Shown piece by piece: positions 46,045-55,903 of a stretch of 59,869 nt of DNA. Made by a program: the position numbers and the translations under genes. Within the stretch, counting starts at the first letter, position 1; each line of letters begins with the position of its first letter. Under the pieces are notes generated by a model. That model made no database searches and was not told the origin of the DNA. It worked only from the letters and a program-made list of their open reading frames with translations. Source of the stretch: Desulfurococcales archaeon. GTDB taxonomy: Archaea; Thermoproteota; Thermoprotei_A; Sulfolobales; Fervidicoccaceae. The stretch is from positions 1-59,869 of the forward strand of contig JALWDA010000008.1 of NCBI GenBank assembly GCA_027014955.1. Reading direction: 5' to 3'.

Positions 46045-46884
46045 GTGATGCCTATTGCCGAGAAAATAGCAATAATTGGAGCCGGGAAGATTGGTCAGGC
46101 CCTTATAAAAGCCCTAGTTTCTTCGGGATATGATAACATTATTGCAACAGCTAGACGCCAGATAACTCTGAGAAATGTTTCGAAGCTCGGCGTGGAGACG
46201 ACGCAGGACAATGACAAGGCTGTGAGGGAGTCAGTTATTGTTATTTTAAGCGTTAAGCCCTACCACTTACCCAACGTGCTGAGGGAGGTCAGGGAGGAAA
46301 GTTGGAAGAACAAAATAGTCGTGTCACTGCTCGCAGGTGTTAAGACAAGTACACTGAGGGAATTCATGCCAGAGACCGAAGTCTACAGGGCCATGCCTAA
46401 CATAAATGCGCTTGTACGTAAATCCAGCACAGCTATAGCATCTAACGGGCAGCCCGGTCCAGGTAAGGTGACTGTAGAAAGGATCTTTAGGACTGTTGGA
46501 AAAGTGTATTGGGTGCCAGAAGAGCTTCTCGATGCCTGGACGGGACTGGTGGGCTCCGGTCCCGCCTATATTGCAGAAATTGTGGATGGCCTCATACTAG
46601 GCGCGCTGGCAATAGGAGTTCCCAGGGACCTGGCCTTCGAGTCCATACTAGACGTTCTAGAGGGCACGGCCGAACTCCTAAGAAGTACACAGATACATCC
46701 TTCCCAAATGCGTGACGAGGTTACGACACCAGGCGGTACAACTATCAGGGGCCTATCAGTACTAGAGTCTGAGAGCGTCAAAGCAGCATTGATAAAGGCA
46801 GTGGAGGCGGCGACCCAACGTTCTAGAGAAGTAAGCGTCCAAGTAGACGAACAGGTTAGGCGAATGCTCCGGGGCAATCCCTGA
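46045..46884 (+). CDS. proC: Pyrroline-5-carboxylate reductase
   Basis: IIGAGKIGQALIKALVSSG, RAMPNINALV, TGLVGSGPAYIAEIVDGL, EVTTPGGTTIRGLSVLE. Confidence 0.95.
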   Translation: MMPIAEKIAIIGAGKIGQALIKALVSSGYDNIIATARRQITLRNVSKLGVETTQDNDKAVRESVIVILSVKPYHLPNVLREVREESWKNKIVVSLLAGVKTSTLREFMPETEVYRAMPNINALVRKSSTAIASNGQPGPGKVTVERIFRTVGKVYWVPEELLDAWTGLVGSGPAYIAEIVDGLILGALAIGVPRDLAFESILDVLEGTAELLRSTQIHPSQMRDEVTTPGGTTIRGLSVLESESVKAALIKAVEAATQRSREVSVQVDEQVRRMLRGNP

Positions 46885-47025
46885 GGAAAAGCCGTAAGAA
46901 ACAGGCTGTAATACCGAATCTCCATGTTTGATGGTATAAAGGGAGAGATTGAATAGAGAAAAACTTTTCCACACACAATATTGCTAATTTGTGTAAGCAA
47001 AAAACATTATTTATATTAGGCAAAA

Positions 47026-47529
47026 CTATGGGCTTGCCTTCTGCTCCCCTCTATAGTACTTCGCTGCATCCATAATAGCGTCAATAATCTGAGCATAGCC
47101 AGTACATCTACATATGAGGCCACTAAGGAACTCCTTGACCTGCTCCCGGGTGGGATTGGGGTTTTTCTGCAGGAAGTGATGAGCGGCTACTACAAACGCG
47201 GGTGTACAGAAACCGCATTGGAGAGCACCGTGTTCTACGAAGGCCTTCTGTATGGGTGACAGCTCCCCATCCTTAACCAATCCAGTCGCCGTCACTATAT
47301 CGCTGCCATCAGCCTCTACGGCGAGGACCATGCACGACTTCACCGGCTTGCCGTCCATGAGTACGGTGCACAGCCCGCACTCTCCCTTCCAACATGCGGA
47401 CTTAACACTCATCTCTTTCAGCTTATACCTCAGGACATAGAGTAGGGTCTCGTTGTCCTCTACTTCGACTCTCCTCTCCTGACCGTTTAGCCTGAGTGTT
47501 ATCATCCTCCCGGCCATGCTACCACTCAC
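47026..47529 (-). CDS. Xanthine dehydrogenase family, 2Fe-2S small subunit (CoxS-like)
   Basis: CWKGECGLCTVLMDGKPVKSC ... GALQCGFCTPAF ... GLICRCTGYAQI. Confidence 0.95.
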   Translation of the reverse strand: MSGSMAGRMITLRLNGQERRVEVEDNETLLYVLRYKLKEMSVKSACWKGECGLCTVLMDGKPVKSCMVLAVEADGSDIVTATGLVKDGELSPIQKAFVEHGALQCGFCTPAFVVAAHHFLQKNPNPTREQVKEFLSGLICRCTGYAQIIDAIMDAAKYYRGEQKASP

Positions 47530-48412
47530 CCCTAGCGAGTTTTACCAAGAGCTGCGTTGTGAGAATGCCCATCAAATACTTCCTGAAATCTGCACTCGCG
47601 TACGGGTCCTCTAGGACCTCGACGCTATCTTGTATAACCCTGACAGCCTCCTCTACGAGCTTCCCGAAGGGCTCGGGCTTCTTGAAAACCTCTTCAGCCT
47701 CCCGCGCCCTGTAGGGGAGGGGTGTTGCCCCGGTGAAGGCTATCTTCACCACACGCTTTCCAGGGTCGTTGGGATGAGCCACTAGTGCCGCTACGTTTAC
47801 TATTCCATATTCGGTTCTTGAGGCGAATTTGACATAACCGCTTCTGGCACCCTCCGGTGGCTCCTTGAACAGAATCTCCGTCACTATCTCGTTTGGTTGT
47901 AGCTGTGTCATCATAGGGCCCATTACAATTCCGTCTACAGGGAGCCATCTTTCCCCTGACTTGCTGACTGCGTGCATTTCTGCCTCGAAGATGAGGGCGG
48001 GTCCGGGAGCGTCCATGTAGGGCAGACCCTCCAGTATGTCACCTACTATCGTGGCACGGTTTCTTAGTATAGCGTCAGCTAGGTGAGTGCTTGCCTCGTA
48101 TAGGGCCCTGTACTTCTCCCTTACCTCGGGGCTCTTGTCAAGAAACTCTATCAGCTCGTTTACTGTGGTTGTGGCTCCTACGTAAAGGCCCTTGCCTGGT
48201 ATGTACTCTATCTTCTTGAGCTCTGGTATGCCCTTTATGTCAACTATGTACTCTGCCTCCATTAGCCGTTCCTTGAGAAAGGCAACTACGCCTATTCCCC
48301 CATTCATTATCTTGGCTTCCTCGCCGTGCTCCTCTAGTATCTCAAGGGCTTCTTCCAGGCTACTTGGCTTCACGTATTTGAACTCGGGTAAGGTGAAATA
48401 GGGTGCGGACAC
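47519..48412 (-). CDS. Xanthine dehydrogenase family, FAD-binding medium subunit (CoxM-like)
   Basis: EEAKIMNGGIGVVAFLKERL; HLADAILRNRATIVGDI. Confidence 0.92.
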   Translation of the reverse strand: MSAPYFTLPEFKYVKPSSLEEALEILEEHGEEAKIMNGGIGVVAFLKERLMEAEYIVDIKGIPELKKIEYIPGKGLYVGATTTVNELIEFLDKSPEVREKYRALYEASTHLADAILRNRATIVGDILEGLPYMDAPGPALIFEAEMHAVSKSGERWLPVDGIVMGPMMTQLQPNEIVTEILFKEPPEGARSGYVKFASRTEYGIVNVAALVAHPNDPGKRVVKIAFTGATPLPYRAREAEEVFKKPEPFGKLVEEAVRVIQDSVEVLEDPYASADFRKYLMGILTTQLLVKLARGEW

Positions 48413-48418
48413 TCTGCA

Positions 48419-50863
48419 TCACCCCTGGCTCGCGTTTTTCCACTCTTGGAAAGCCTTTAGGGCTTTTTCAATAAGGTCTGGCCTCTGCTCCTTTATCGCC
48501 CTCCATACACGCTCGTGGGTCATAGGTAGCTCTGTTATGGATACTCCGGTCGCCCTCTCTATCGCGTTAGCTATGGCGGGTATGACAGCTATCATGACGT
48601 TCTCGCTGAAACCACGAGCTCCGAAGGGGCCGTCAGCCTGTGGTGTTTCTAGGAACTTTATCCTTATATCGTCGGGTATGTCCTTCGCGCGGGCCACGTA
48701 GTAGAAGCTAAAGTTGGGATTAGCAACGCCCCCACTATCGTCGAAGATGAGCTCCTCGTAAAGTGCCCTACTCATTCCCATTATCAGGCCCCCTATCGCC
48801 TGCCCCTTGGCAGTCAGCGGGTTTATCAAGCGGCCTATATCATACACTTGGGTTGCCTTAAGCACCTTGATATCGCCTGTCAGGAGGTCCAGCTCCACCT
48901 CGACGGCTGTGGAGCCAAACGTGTAGAACACTGTAGCGTGCCCAGGCTCCGAGTGCCCTGTCTCGGGGTTTATGGGAAGCGCCTGGCCTGTGTCAGGGTC
49001 GAGGTAGCTTAGTATACCAGGGGAATGTATCCCACGGCCTATTATGGGTCCGCCCAGCACTTGCCCGTTGGGGAAAGTGTAACCGTTGACAATCTCGGTG
49101 AGGGGTATGCTCATCCAGGGCTCTCCCTTGACATACACTTTCCCGTCGGCAAGTTCCAGCTGGTCAGCGGGAACCTTTAGGACAGTGCTGGCTATGTCGA
49201 AAATCTGCCTTTTGGCATCCTCCACGGCCCTCAGGAGAGCCTGTCCTACGGTGAACGTGCTCCTACTACCAACGGTCTGCCAGGTGTAGGGCATCCACTC
49301 GGTGCTGTTCATCCAGGTTATGTGCACCTTGTCTAGGGGTAGGTCAAACGCCTCGGCAACAATCATTCTAAGGGCATTAACAGTGCCCTGACCATAGTTC
49401 CCCGTAGCAACAAGTATGTCAACACTGGCATCCTCGTTGAACTTAACAATCGCCGCGTCAACTGCGTTGGGAGGCTGGCTGGGACCTTTGAGGCTCATCG
49501 CGATTCCCTTGGCCCTTATCTTCCAGGGTTCCTTCGGTTGCTCGGGCTCTTTGTCCCACTCTATTAACTCTGCAGAGGTCTTCAGGACACCCTGTATGTC
49601 ACCCGCATCGGCCCTGAGGGGGGACCCGTAACCCGTTGTAGAGGTGGGATCACCGGGTCTCAGCAGGTTAATGCTCCTTATCTTAACCGGGTCCATCCTG
49701 AGCTCTCTGGCGGCCATGTCCATGAGTCTTTCCAGGACCCAGTGGTTCTCTGGGTAGCCAAATCCTCTTATGGCGGTGGTCGGGACCTTGTTTGTGTAAA
49801 TAGCTAGGCTCTCGCAGTACACGTTGGGCATATCGTAGACTCCCGTACAGGCGTAGCCTGCGGTCCTAGCCACGTTGACGGTGTAGTCAGCGAACGCACC
49901 GGTGTCGAAGAGGAACCTAACCTTGTATGCTACAATCTTGCCATCTTTACTGAACCCTATCTTGGCGTATGCCTTATAGCCTGCTATGACTGGCATGCTC
50001 CTCATTTGTTCTGCTCTCGACATGACGAGCTTTACTGGCTTGTAACCCGCTTTCTTGGAAAGCATGGCAACTAGAGGCTCTATTAGCACGCCCGCTTTAC
50101 CGCCGAAGCCTCCTCCCACATAGGGTATCCTCATCTTTATCTTCCCAACAGGCACACCCAGGCTCATAGCCATCAAGTATCTAGGCGCATAGGGCGACTG
50201 GCTGCTGGTCCATATCTCAATGTCGCCAGTGACCTTGTAGTGAGCAATGGTGTTCCAGGTTTCCATATAGGCGTGATGGAGGAAAGGCATCTTGAAGGTC
50301 TTCTCTATCACAAGGTCTGCTTTGTCGAAGCCCGCTTCCCCTTCTCCCTTTATCATCCTGAACTGGTTGGCAATGTTTGTTCCTGGAACTGGTTTGAAAG
50401 CAGGGCTTATCTTGTAATTCGCTATATCGGGATGGAGAAGCGGGGCATCGGGCTTAAGCGCCTCTTCGACATCAAACACTGCTGGAAGGGGGTCGTACTC
50501 AACCTCTACTAAATCAATGGCCTTCTCAGCCGCCTTGATGCTCTCTGCCACCACGGCGGCGACGGGATGGCCAACCCATAGGGCCTTCTCAATGGCGAGC
50601 ATATCCCTGTCTCCAACGTAAATGCCTATCCTCACGGGGAAGTCCTTACCCGTAGCGACTATCCTAACGCCTGGTACCTGCAGGGCTTTGCTGTAATCTA
50701 TGCTCTTTATCCGAGCGTGTGGCTCTGTTGATGTGACGAGCTTCGCATAAAGCATGCCGGGGAGCTCCATGTCGAACGTATAGGGTGCTGTGCCCGTGAC
50801 CTTTTCATATGAGTCGGGTGGGGGCACGGGCTTGCCAAGCACTTTGAAGGCCTGTTTGCTCAT
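48419..50863 (-). CDS. Xanthine dehydrogenase family, molybdopterin-binding large subunit
   Basis: YVGGGFGGKAG, TTAIRGFGYPENHWVLERLMD, DGPFGARGFSENVMIAVIPAI. Confidence 0.95.
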   Translation of the reverse strand: MSKQAFKVLGKPVPPPDSYEKVTGTAPYTFDMELPGMLYAKLVTSTEPHARIKSIDYSKALQVPGVRIVATGKDFPVRIGIYVGDRDMLAIEKALWVGHPVAAVVAESIKAAEKAIDLVEVEYDPLPAVFDVEEALKPDAPLLHPDIANYKISPAFKPVPGTNIANQFRMIKGEGEAGFDKADLVIEKTFKMPFLHHAYMETWNTIAHYKVTGDIEIWTSSQSPYAPRYLMAMSLGVPVGKIKMRIPYVGGGFGGKAGVLIEPLVAMLSKKAGYKPVKLVMSRAEQMRSMPVIAGYKAYAKIGFSKDGKIVAYKVRFLFDTGAFADYTVNVARTAGYACTGVYDMPNVYCESLAIYTNKVPTTAIRGFGYPENHWVLERLMDMAARELRMDPVKIRSINLLRPGDPTSTTGYGSPLRADAGDIQGVLKTSAELIEWDKEPEQPKEPWKIRAKGIAMSLKGPSQPPNAVDAAIVKFNEDASVDILVATGNYGQGTVNALRMIVAEAFDLPLDKVHITWMNSTEWMPYTWQTVGSRSTFTVGQALLRAVEDAKRQIFDIASTVLKVPADQLELADGKVYVKGEPWMSIPLTEIVNGYTFPNGQVLGGPIIGRGIHSPGILSYLDPDTGQALPINPETGHSEPGHATVFYTFGSTAVEVELDLLTGDIKVLKATQVYDIGRLINPLTAKGQAIGGLIMGMSRALYEELIFDDSGGVANPNFSFYYVARAKDIPDDIRIKFLETPQADGPFGARGFSENVMIAVIPAIANAIERATGVSITELPMTHERVWRAIKEQRPDLIEKALKAFQEWKNASQG

Positions 50864-51012
50864 GATAACACGCTCTGTGTGGTTTCACAATCTTTTGTGC
50901 AGAAGTTATTGACAATGATAATTTATTATTAATAAAATCAAAAATTTCTTTCGCCCTGTTTTTTGAAACAACCATTAAAACCGCGAACTTAAAACAATCA
51001 CATTAAAACAGC

Positions 51013-51312
51013 CTACCCCCCTCCTTCAACCTCGTATATATCAATAGTATCGAAGACGACAGAATCCTCAGATCCCAGCTTGGCATCCAAGCCTCCCCTG
51101 AAAACAGCCGCTTCCCCATTAATAAGTACCAATACACCGGGCCTTAGCGAACCCCTTTCATCAACTATGGCATTAACACGCTCACCCAAAATTTTTCTAA
51201 GCCCCTCTAGAAGCTCCTTCAAGGTCGAGGCCTTCTCTACTTCAACCTCCTTTAACCCGAGGTTATCGGCCAGCCTACCGTAGAACCTCACCCTAACCAT
51301 TGCAACCACCAT
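51013..51312 (-). CDS. MoaD/ThiS family sulfur carrier protein
   Basis: VRFYGRLADNLGLKEVEVEKASTLKELLEGL ... C-terminal IYEVEGGG (GG end). Confidence 0.9.
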   Translation of the reverse strand: MVVAMVRVRFYGRLADNLGLKEVEVEKASTLKELLEGLRKILGERVNAIVDERGSLRPGVLVLINGEAAVFRGGLDAKLGSEDSVVFDTIDIYEVEGGG

Positions 51313-51415
51313 GCGGACTAGTTCAAGAATTCACTCGAATTCAACGTGGTCCATCAGGGAGTCCACCACTATATATTTGCCCGCGAGCCGAATAAGTCTT
51401 GGGAGATTGGGAATG

Positions 51416-52576
51416 TCAGGAGAAAAGAGCCCTACTATAAGGACGATAACATTACACGTTCCATCAGAGCGTAACGACTGGATAAGTATTAGTAGCATCG
51501 AAGAAGCTGTAGATGCCCTCTCTATGCTCAAAAAATCCCTAGAGGAAAAAGGATACACGGTTTGGAGTACCCGAATCGTACTCCCTCCTCCCCCTCAAGG
51601 CGTGAGCATAGACAGGATACTCGATATACGCGATAAAATCGATAGAGGCGTATTCATTGCGGTTGGAGGATTCTATGATAACGACCCTCGGATTAGTAGG
51701 TTGAACGAGATCGCGTCTAATGACATGTTCTCCTACATTGCTGTAAAAGACCACGCCAACTTAGACGACTTGGCCTTCACTCTGTTAAGATGGAGCCTCG
51801 ACACTCCCCACATAATGGTTCGCATTGCCCTCGAGTTCAAGGGGAATAGGGAGTTCCTAACACCATACTTCCCCATAACAGCTACCCCCAGTCACCTGCA
51901 GGAACCAGTGTACACAATAGCGCTCCTCTATCCTAACTGGATCATTGATAACATGAAAGAACCCAGTGTCTCTGAGTTCTCAAACGCTGTGAGGAGGGCT
52001 GTGGACAGGGTGAATCGTGACGCGGAACTCGTGGCCAGTGAACAAAGTATTCCTTTTGCAGGTATAGATGCGTCTCTGAGTCCGTGGATGAGCGACTCGG
52101 TTGCGAGGCTATTGGAGCTTGTTGGTAGGTGTAGTTTAGAGTCCTACGACTGCATACCTATACTATATTCGGTGAATAGTGTATTGAATACTGCGGGTAA
52201 AGTTGGGTTCAATGAGGTCATGCTGCCCGTCGGTGAGGATGATTATCTCAAAGAAAAAGCGCAAGAGGGAACGCTGACCCTAGAAGACTTGGTGCATTTA
52301 ACGCCATATTGCCTCGCTGGCCTGGATATGGTGGCGCTCACACTTACTGCGAGCCAGTTGCACTCCCTGTTTAAGACGCTTCACCTTATTGCTATGATGA
52401 AGAACAGGGAACTTGGATTCAGAGGCATAATGTTGCCGCCCGACTACCCGGATGAGGGGATTAAGCTTGAGCGTTTCGGCTTCATACCGGTTGTTAAACT
52501 GAAAAGTGAAACGATAAGAAAATCCGGTGAGGAAAAACGGAGATATGAAAGTCATGGTCCCCTAATTATCCCCTAG
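51416..52576 (+). CDS. DUF711 family protein
   Basis: TIRTITLHV..., FAGIDASLSPWMSDSVARLLE, LPVGEDDYLKEKAQEGTLTLEDL; track start 51311 but internal start near MSGEKSPTIRT likely. Confidence 0.72.
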   Translation, partial: SGEKSPTIRTITLHVPSERNDWISISSIEEAVDALSMLKKSLEEKGYTVWSTRIVLPPPPQGVSIDRILDIRDKIDRGVFIAVGGFYDNDPRISRLNEIASNDMFSYIAVKDHANLDDLAFTLLRWSLDTPHIMVRIALEFKGNREFLTPYFPITATPSHLQEPVYTIALLYPNWIIDNMKEPSVSEFSNAVRRAVDRVNRDAELVASEQSIPFAGIDASLSPWMSDSVARLLELVGRCSLESYDCIPILYSVNSVLNTAGKVGFNEVMLPVGEDDYLKEKAQEGTLTLEDLVHLTPYCLAGLDMVALTLTASQLHSLFKTLHLIAMMKNRELGFRGIMLPPDYPDEGIKLERFGFIPVVKLKSETIRKSGEEKRRYESHGPLIIP

Positions 52577-52577
52577 G

Positions 52578-53024
52578 CTAGGAGACGGCTTTCTTTTCTA
52601 TACACTGGAACATCTCGTCTAGCAGGTTCTTTGTTACATTCTCTATGATTCCCTTGCCTAGTGCAGCAAGCATGCCTGACAGTTTGGCTACGGCCCTGTA
52701 GTCAAGTCTCGTCTTACCCTCACCAGCATCGCTCAGGTATACGTTCGCGACTGCGTCGAAGCTGTTCCCCATGCTCCGCCCCTTCATAGTGACTTTGTAT
52801 TCCTCGTTCTTCTTAACCTCATCTATCTTGCCCTCAACCTTGAAAGTACCAGATATCATGCCCACCTTAACCTTGACCTTCGACTTGAACTCGTTTCCAG
52901 AAAGCTCGTAAGACTGTATGCCGGGGACACACTCTACGACCCTCTCTGGGTTGGAGAGGAGGCTTCCCACGGTTTCTCTTGGAGCATTTATCTCTATACT
53001 ACCCGTAATCTCCAAGGAGAACAC
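52578..53024 (-). CDS. CoxG/SRPBCC family protein
   Basis: GSIEINAPRETVGSLLSNPERVVECVPGIQSYE...GEGKTRLDYRAVAKLSGMLAALGKGIIENVTKNLLDEMF. Confidence 0.9.
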   Translation of the reverse strand: MFSLEITGSIEINAPRETVGSLLSNPERVVECVPGIQSYELSGNEFKSKVKVKVGMISGTFKVEGKIDEVKKNEEYKVTMKGRSMGNSFDAVANVYLSDAGEGKTRLDYRAVAKLSGMLAALGKGIIENVTKNLLDEMFQCIEKKAVS

Positions 53025-53151
53025 CCCCCATAGCCAGGAAACCCATTATTTGAGAGAACTCCGGGTTCTCTGGCAGGTTCCTATTGTTTAATATTTTGTA
53101 TTTTTTAGTTAATTAAAACTGTGAATATGCGCGCGGGAATAATTTAAATAA

Positions 53152-53166
53152 GTGACAGAGAGTCAC
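53152..53166. promoter_or_regulatory. Inverted repeat GTGAC-AGAGA-GTCAC just downstream of aatttaaata (TATA-like), in leader of ABC operon
   Basis: Direct reading. Confidence 0.35.
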
Positions 53167-53230
53167 CTCCCCTAAATAGGCGGCAATGAAACGGCCAGTC
53201 TTTCAAACTCCTGGGGGAAGTGAAAGGCTG

Positions 53231-54265
53231 ATGAGGGGGGTCGAAGTAAGGCTGGAGAATATCAGTAAAAGGTACGGCAACACAGTTGCACTCAAAGATG
53301 TAAGCCTAAACGTGCCCCGTGGGAGCCTATTTACAGTCCTGGGACCATCAGGATGCGGCAAATCAACCCTCCTGGGCATAGTAGCGGGCTTCATCGAGCC
53401 AGACGAGGGCCATGTGTTTTTCGACGGAGCAGACGTAACTGGCTTGCCCCCTCAAAAAAGGAATGTTGGCATGGTCTTCCAAGACCTGGCCCTCTTCCCC
53501 CATATGAGTGTGTTTGAAAACATCGCGTTCGGCCTCAGGGTTAGAGGAGAACCCGAGCAAGCTATAAGGGAAAAGGTAAAGAGTGTTATGGAGCTTGTCC
53601 GCCTAGACTTCCAAGAGTATGCTGGCAGGATGCCCCACCAGCTCAGCGGAGGCCAGCAGCAGAGGGTCGCCCTAGCCCGTGCATTGGCTATAGAGCCACG
53701 TGTGCTTCTTCTAGACGAGCCTCTAAGCCATGTTGACTACAGTGTGAAAATTCTTCTCTTGGAGGAGCTCAAAAGGATACAAAGGGAGGCCAAGGTCACC
53801 ACGCTTTACGTTACACATGACCAGTCTGAAGCCATGTATCTCGCAGACTACCTTGCTGTCATGAACTATGGGACGCTGGAGCAGGTAGGGAGACCTGAGG
53901 AGATATACGACAGCCCTGTATCAGAGTTTGTGGCCCGATTCTTCGGGGATATTAACATCTTCCCAGGAGAGGTTGCCGGTCTTGGGGGAGCGTCCAAGAT
54001 TGGCGTCCGCCTCGAACGAACCATGCTATCCAAAACGGAGCCGCGTGTAGGAAACGGTATAGTCGGTTACATGAGTGGGAGGATTGTGGAAAAAATTTTC
54101 CAGGGACCCCACGTACTTCTCAAGCTAGAGACTGACTACGGTAGCGCTAAGGCACTTCTCCCCAGAGCCGAGTCTTCCCATTACAACGTTGGTGACAGAG
54201 TGTTTATCCTAGTACCCAGGACGGGTCTAATAGTCTTCAGACAGAGGGGAAGTGGTAGGTATTGA
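53231..54265 (+). CDS. potA: Spermidine/putrescine-type ABC transporter ATP-binding protein
   Basis: GPSGCGKSTLLGIVAG, LSGGQQQRVALARAL, LLLDEPLSHVD, TOBE-like C-terminus; start MRGVEVRL assigned. Confidence 0.9.
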   Translation: MRGVEVRLENISKRYGNTVALKDVSLNVPRGSLFTVLGPSGCGKSTLLGIVAGFIEPDEGHVFFDGADVTGLPPQKRNVGMVFQDLALFPHMSVFENIAFGLRVRGEPEQAIREKVKSVMELVRLDFQEYAGRMPHQLSGGQQQRVALARALAIEPRVLLLDEPLSHVDYSVKILLLEELKRIQREAKVTTLYVTHDQSEAMYLADYLAVMNYGTLEQVGRPEEIYDSPVSEFVARFFGDINIFPGEVAGLGGASKIGVRLERTMLSKTEPRVGNGIVGYMSGRIVEKIFQGPHVLLKLETDYGSAKALLPRAESSHYNVGDRVFILVPRTGLIVFRQRGSGRY

Positions 54266-55044
54266 AAAGGGGTGTCCGTGCCTATTTTGTCCCCGCGGTC
54301 GTGTTCTTGGCAGTTTTCTTCTATCTTCCCTTTGCAATACTTCTCTTATATAGCATCACAGTACCCGAGGGCGGCTTTACCCTTACTAACTATATAGACA
54401 TATTCATAAGCAGGTTCTACTTACAGGTCATGGGCTACAGTATTCTAATAGCTGTTCTTACGACATTTTTCACCCTTGTCGTGGCCTATCCGGTCGCCTA
54501 CTACATTGTGTTCAAGGCTCCTCAGTCCGTTAAACCGGTGATAATAACGCTAATGATAGCGCCCTTTTGGATAGACTTCCTGCTCAGGGCTTACTCTATA
54601 AAAGTGCTTATAGAGCCCCTGGGGATGAGGGAGGGGTTCACCACACTCGTCTATGGGATGGTTTACGACTTCTTCCCCTTCATGCTACTCCCCCTATATG
54701 CGGGCATGTCATCTGTCCCCCCATCGCTGTTGCTAAGTGCTAGGGTCTACGGTGCAGGGGGGTTCCACATACTGACTAGGGTCCTCATACCCCTTACCTC
54801 TAGCTCTGTTCTAGCGGGGAGCCTCCTAGTCTTCTTGATGAGCTTTACAGAATTTGTCATACCCGCTCTCCTCGGGGGAGTTGAAGGGTACACGATAGGG
54901 TATGCCGTCTACGACCTCTTCTTCAAGTACAGGGACATCTACAGGGGCAGTGCCCTTTCTATTATACTATCGCTTGGAGCCCTGCTCGGCGCCATAATGC
55001 TTTCGAGGAGGGTCAAGATTGTGCAGAAGATGCTCTCCGAGTAA
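54262..55044 (+). CDS. potB: ABC transporter permease (PotB-like)
   Basis: Multi-TM; EAA-like SARVYGAGGFHILTRVLIPLTSSSV. Confidence 0.88.
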   Translation: MKRGVRAYFVPAVVFLAVFFYLPFAILLLYSITVPEGGFTLTNYIDIFISRFYLQVMGYSILIAVLTTFFTLVVAYPVAYYIVFKAPQSVKPVIITLMIAPFWIDFLLRAYSIKVLIEPLGMREGFTTLVYGMVYDFFPFMLLPLYAGMSSVPPSLLLSARVYGAGGFHILTRVLIPLTSSSVLAGSLLVFLMSFTEFVIPALLGGVEGYTIGYAVYDLFFKYRDIYRGSALSIILSLGALLGAIMLSRRVKIVQKMLSE

Positions 55045-55828
55045 TCTAATATGGCACGTCTACATATTGGCAGTCCTAGTATTTCTATACGCACCTATAG
55101 CTGTACTCATATTGTTCAGCTTCAACGAGTCCAAGTACATGACTCATCTCACAGGATTTACACTAGAGTGGTATACTCGGCTTGTCGAAAACGTGAGGAT
55201 TCTTAAAGCTTTGGAAAACTCTGTGAGCATAGCCATAGTATCCGCTGTTATCTCTACACTTCTAGGTATGCTAGCTGCGTATTCAGTCCGGAGAGCACCA
55301 TATCTAAGCCTGAAGCTGGACACATTAATGGTCCCCCCTATTGTGATACCCGAGGTGGCTGAGGCAGTTAGCCTCATGATGTTCTTCTACATGGTGGGCG
55401 CAGAGTACGGCTGGCTTACAGTGTTTATCGGCCATACCGCTTTCAACATAAGCTATGCCTACGTGACTATAAAGGGCCAAATTCACAGCATCAGCCCCAA
55501 CATAGAGAAAATAGCTCAAAGTCTTGGGGCAGGCTCGTTCGCCGTGTTTAGAAGGATAGTTATCCCACTACTGACTCCAGCCTTGACGGCAAGCCTTCTC
55601 GTCACATTCATAACAAGTTTCAGCGATTTCGTTAAAACGGTGTTCACCACCGGCCCAGGCTTTGAGACCCTGCCCCTATACGTCTGGCGGGTAGCGGTTC
55701 GTGGTAGGGCCACTCCAGAGCTAAACGCCCTAGCTACTCTCATGATCCTTGTATCACTTGTTATCTCAATATATTATACAAGGAGAATAATAACCAAGTT
55801 GGGCGAATCCTATCAAAAACAAGGCTAG
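55019..55828 (+). CDS. potC: ABC transporter permease (PotC-like)
   Basis: Multi-TM; EAA loop KIAQSLGAGSFAVFRRIVIPLLTPAL. Confidence 0.88.
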   Translation: MCRRCSPSNLIWHVYILAVLVFLYAPIAVLILFSFNESKYMTHLTGFTLEWYTRLVENVRILKALENSVSIAIVSAVISTLLGMLAAYSVRRAPYLSLKLDTLMVPPIVIPEVAEAVSLMMFFYMVGAEYGWLTVFIGHTAFNISYAYVTIKGQIHSISPNIEKIAQSLGAGSFAVFRRIVIPLLTPALTASLLVTFITSFSDFVKTVFTTGPGFETLPLYVWRVAVRGRATPELNALATLMILVSLVISIYYTRRIITKLGESYQKQG

Positions 55829-55903
55829 TTGGTTAAGACGTAAATAATGGCTGGAATCAAGCACTCCAAAAGGCGGGTAATAGGCTGGGGAAATCATGTA
55901 GGA

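Noticed and set aside
47026-50863. Annotating the cluster as aerobic carbon monoxide dehydrogenase because of CoxSML/CoxG similarity
   Set aside because: Active-site segment reads AIRGFGYPE rather than AYxCSFR, so only a broad xanthine dehydrogenase-family call is supported.
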